Source: Aurelia coerulea
Taxonomy: Eukaryota > Cnidaria > Scyphozoa > Semaeostomeae > Ulmaridae
Length of the DNA stretch: 64,000 nucleotides
Reading direction: 5' to 3'
NCBI GenBank assembly: GCA_039566865.1
Contig: CM076962.1
Coordinates: 2,784,743 to 2,848,742 of the forward strand
Shown here in pieces: positions 60,589 to 64,000 of the stretch (the stretch's first letter is position 1; every line of letters begins with the position of its first letter). The notes beneath the pieces are model-generated. The model saw only the letters and a list, made by a program, of their open reading frames with translations. It was not told where the DNA came from and ran no database searches. Made by a program: the position numbers and the translations under genes.

Positions 60589-61750
60589 ACGGTTGGAGCT
60601 CCTACGCAGTGATACGTCTCATTTCAAACTTCCCTTGTAATGTAATTTAAAGGGAAGTTTGAAATGAAACGTATCGCTGCGTAGGAGCTTCAACCGTTTT
60701 AACTGTATTTGAATAATGGCGGCATTTGATTTCTTGTTATGACGAGAGAAGAACGAAGGAACAGCAACATTATCAAGCTTTGCTTGCAGTCCCGTGGAAG
60801 AGGAACAGCACAGTGAGTAAAAGAGTAAAAATACAATTTTGATCATAATATAGGCCACATCAACGGTGCATTATTACCAATGGTCACAGCTGAAACTGTT
60901 ACCCGGAACAAGACCCTCTTTCAAATACGGAGAACTGCTGATGATTTTGACTTTCCTCTTTCTGATGCTGTCTTCAATAAACCCACATTTCGAATCTCCG
61001 GTTCTGAAGCATTGCCTTAGGATTTATTTTCGTGACATTTCCTTAAAAATCGTGGTCATTTACCATCAGAAACTGAAGGCCTGAGATTACTTATATTTGT
61101 TGTCATGACTGAAAGTGAAATTTAGTTTCCTTTGTTGTTTCCTTTCACAGGAAAGACATATGAATCAAGTTTGCTGAAGCCTCATTCATACACTTGATGC
61201 AGTGTTGAGCTCATGAGGATTTCATATTTGCTGTTTGAAGAGCTTGAAAACAACTTGTTGCCGCTGTGACTCATAATTTGGTAAGTTTCCAATTTGCTCT
61301 AGGCTGCATGAATGCAGACTTGGCTATATTTAAGTGTTAGTTTTCAAACAATATAAACTGATAATTTTAGAAATGTGTTCATAAGGAAGGAAAGATATGA
61401 ATAAATAAGTTCTTTAAGACAAATCATAAAATCTTTGGGTTAATCTGAAGAAAAGTCAATTTTCAATTTTATTGCTAAATGTTTTGGTCAAATTTCGTGA
61501 ACAAAGTTAGAGGTTTTCGCATACATCGGCAATAATGCACGGTTGATGTGGCCTATATTATGATCAAAATTGTATTTTTATTCACTGTGTTGTTTCTCTT
61601 CCATGGGATTGCGAGTAATGCTTGATAATGTTGCTATTCCTTCTTTCTTCTCTGGTCATAACAAGGAATCAAATGCCGCCATTATTCAAATACTGTCAAA
61701 ACCATTAGAGCTCCTACACAGCGGTACGTCTCATTTCATACTTGAAATTT
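60589..61750. mobile_element. Large foldback with ~220-240-bp arms
   Basis: Left arm 60652-60893 (AATGAAACGTATCGCTGCGT, AATGGCGGCATTTGATT, TAGGCCACATCAACGGTGCA). The right arm 61521-61750 carries the inverse (TGCACGGTTGATGTGGCCTA, AATCAAATGCCGCCATTATT, CACAGCGGTACGTCTCATTT). A second hairpin (60589-60697) sits on the left end. An arm fragment recurs at 56660-56775 and 61855-61900. An open frame at 60397-60612 runs into the hairpin and is not convincing as a gene. Confidence 0.7.
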
Positions 61751-61754
61751 GATT

Positions 61755-61857
61755 TTTTTTTCTTTATTCATTTAAAAAACAACTATTTACAAAAACAACA
61801 AGGCTAATTAACTACGTGCCATCCATAGTGGGAAAGGACATATAGTCAGATTTTAAT
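61755..61857 (-). mobile_element. Retroelement 3'-end fragment, second copy
   Basis: Same sequence as 44466-44560 in the same orientation, preceded by a T-run that would be the poly(A) tail on the minus strand. It is inserted just at the right end of the large foldback (60589-61750). Confidence 0.55.
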
Positions 61858-62884
61858 TTGATCATAATAAAGGTCACATAAACGGTGCATTATTATATTG
61901 CCCATGGTTTTTGTACTCAAATTATGAGGTCTTAAGCAAGAAGGTCAATTGTAAGGTCAGGGTTTTAATCCATGTACAACATTTTTATAAATTGATTCAG
62001 AGGAATCATTCGTTTTTATTGTGCGCATGCTCATGTTGTTTCCATTAGAATTTCATTACTTCAATATATGTTTCGAAATTGGATCGAAATTAAAGTTTCT
62101 GCAGAAACATTCGTAAAATTTTCCCCAATTCGATAGATTTATCGGCAGCAGTGACGTGCATAGGCTTACGAACCTCATGAAGAGACTCCTTGGGAGGCTA
62201 ACAATCTCGAAACGAAACTGCTAATCAAAGATAAATGCTTTTCCCCCAGGGCTACCGAGAGAAGATTTGGACATATGGGCCCACCACCACATAAAGGTTT
62301 GGATTGTTGATGCAAGGCCTTTGCAAACAAAACAGCTACAAAGTACTAAAAAATGACATAAAAAAGCCTGCAATGCATCAAGTTTCCCTGCCAATATTTT
62401 CCCTGGTGGAAAGTTTTCCAATAGTTGTAACAGCCACCCGTTATCCCAGACGACGTTGTGAAAGAACTGATGTTAGTTAACTGTGCAAACTTTTGATGCA
62501 AGTGTGGCAGTTTCTAGCCATGTATCGCAAATATAAGGTTTTGTTTGTTCGAAAAGCTGCAGTTCTTGTATTAGCTGTTTAAACATTAACTTTTTCGTTA
62601 ATTAATCTCTTCCTCCGTCACGAAAAAGAAACCTTACATCTGCTTGTTTAGACGCATCTCCATTTCTAAAGATTAATGAGGCAAAAGTTTATAATGAAGA
62701 ACCCTTTCCATTTTCGAAATACTCTTTGCCTCGAAATTAGTACGAAATAATCCATCCGCCGAACGGAAACTTTTCCCAGGTTACTTAAGATCCAGATTGT
62801 TTAAGTGAATTAGACAAATAGAAGTGCAAACTACAGCGTTGTTGTGGTGTATGAATGTTTTACTGCTCCAGAAAAAATTACTCT

Positions 62885-63780
62885 ACCGGGTGTCCCAAAA
62901 AAGTATACGGATTTAGATGACTCCAGCGATGTGAATTTAGCTTCAATCAATGTCTAATCACTCTTAAAATGTTCCTCGATAGTTAACTTGAAGATAAGTA
63001 CCTCATGTGTTGGTATTGGTGCTTTGAGAGCAGACATATTAATCTTGAAAGCTCAAATTTGCCTCTTCCTGCAAACCAGAGCTTTAGCCTTTTGGCCTAA
63101 GCAAATTCTTAAGGCACTGCATATAAATCAACGAGAGCCTTGATAAAATTTGAACAATATTAGATCTTGTGTTATACTGTTTTCCAGAAGTCACTCCCCA
63201 GTCACTCACCCATTCGGCAGTTTCTTAATTTTTCATTAATTTCAGTTATCAATTTCGATGTGCTTCAGGAACTTGCTTAGGCCAAAAAGCCAAAGCTCTG
63301 TCAGATGGACGAAAATTTGAGCTTTCAAGATTGATAGTTCTGCTCTCACAGCACCAATACCAACAACCGAGGTGTCTATGTTCGCAGTTGCGGATTTAGG
63401 GGGGGGGCAAGTGGGGGCAACTGCCCCCCTTCACGATGAAAATTCAGCTTGGCGCCCCTATTTTGGGGAGAAAGGCGCCCCTCATCCTGACTCTAACGCA
63501 CGATTTTCTAACTGTTTCGATTTAGATATGGGGAAAACTTAGAAATCAAGGCATTATTTAGTAGTAAATCAAAGAATTTCCTATTAAAAGTGTCCAAAAA
63601 TTTTCGTGCGCCTTCGGCGCGCTCACTTTTCCTTTATCTTTTTGGCGCCCTCTTTGCAAGTTGCCCCCCCCCTTCAGCTTCGGGCTGGATCCGCCCTTGT
63701 ATGTTCAAGTTAACTATCGAGAAACATTTTAAAAGTGATAGCCATCAATTAAAAGCTAAATTCACACATTCTTAGTAAAC
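62885..63780. mobile_element. Nested foldbacks near right edge
   Basis: An outer inverted pair, GATGTGAATTTAGCTT ... CTCGATAGTTAACTTGAA at 62930-62993, and its inverse at 63704-63765. An inner pair, TTGGTATTGGTGCTTTGAGA at 63011 and its inverse near 63340-63365. Then a G/C-run repeat (63390-63700) whose ends read GCGGATTTAGGGGG and GGATCCGCCC. The left boundary reads TACCGGGTGTCCCAAAAAAG. Several insertions appear stacked. Confidence 0.6.
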
Positions 63781-63882
63781 ATTTAGATAATTGGGGCCTT
63801 CATTTGAACTTTCAAGGGACAAACATTATGACAGAAAATTTTTTATCTTATTTAAATTATGAATGACCATCACTAGACTACT

Positions 63883-63999
63883 CGAGTAATGCGTTAACTG
63901 GTTCATTAGGCAGTTCGGTTGCGGAAACTCCAATTTTAGAGACTTCCATTAAATCTGTTAGCTCTTCGTCTTTGGCAAGTATCGAAAATGAGACTTTTG
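63883..63999 (+). other. Open Ser-rich frame at right edge, unrecognised
   Basis: One frame runs open from a TGA at about 63863 to the window edge, with a Ser/Glu/Thr-rich reading (SSVAETPILETSIKSVSSSS). It could be part of an exon of a neighbouring gene; possible acceptors (CACTAG, TTCATTAG) lie inside it. It may equally be chance. Confidence 0.2.
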
Positions 64000-64000
64000 A

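Larger units (their letters stand above)
46409..64000. other. Region downstream of DVL without a supported gene
   Basis: Apart from the listed elements, 46409-48140, 50600-51690, 53900-55900, 56050-59250 and 59500-60200 show no recognisable gene. ATG-started frames such as 53897-54142, 54410-54622 and 55497-55703 have no domain I can name, and no splice pattern ties them together. A diverged TE-like segment with AAGAAACT signatures lies at 57653-58005. Confidence 0.7.

Noticed and set aside
60397..60612. 71-codon frame with protein-like composition
   Set aside because: Its end runs into an inverted repeat (GGAGCTCCTACG hairpin) of a foldback element, and no family is recognisable.

Overview
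The window is animal nuclear DNA, AT-rich and intron-rich. It carries one recognisable host gene, a Dishevelled (DVL/dsh) Wnt-signalling gene on the + strand. Fifteen coding exons between 1270 and 46254 join in frame through GT-AG introns into 618 residues. These cover the linker after the DIX domain, the basic region, the PDZ domain, the proline-rich linker, the DEP domain, and the low-complexity tail ending in the conserved EFFVDVM. The DIX exons are not seen and should lie left of the window. Protein divergence and repeat content fit a non-bilaterian animal such as an anthozoan cnidarian. That is an inference; no species marker is present.

Layout: 1-1269, intron and possibly an unrelated open edge. 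1270-11305, nine small exons (linker, basic region, PDZ, and a 27-nt frame-preserving microexon). 14621-19426, two linker exons. 19427-42096, a 22.7-kb intron full of transposon debris, including a CR1/L2-like LINE reverse transcriptase, two RTE-like C-terminal fragments and a tRNA-derived SINE. 42097-44910, three DEP exons. 45575-46254, the terminal exon, with a likely poly(A) signal at 46403. 46409-64000, no host gene that I can support; this part is a mosaic of foldback elements, simple repeats and diverged sequence.

The non-coding DNA is dominated by short non-autonomous DNA transposons with long terminal inverted repeats. Several families can be defined from multiple copies in this window. 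The best supported is a ~0.5-kb foldback family with seven copies, five of them flanked by perfect 9-bp target-site duplications. Others duplicate TA (TIR starting CAGTAAAAACCCGC; TIR starting CACGTATTTTTTT; TIR starting CC(A/G)GGTG) or TTAA (piggyBac-like). One element sits inside the arm of another. The points most worth following up are the DVL microexon, the 9-bp-TSD family, a tandem duplication next to a DVL splice acceptor, and a tandem repeat that seems to have grown out of the end of an interspersed element.
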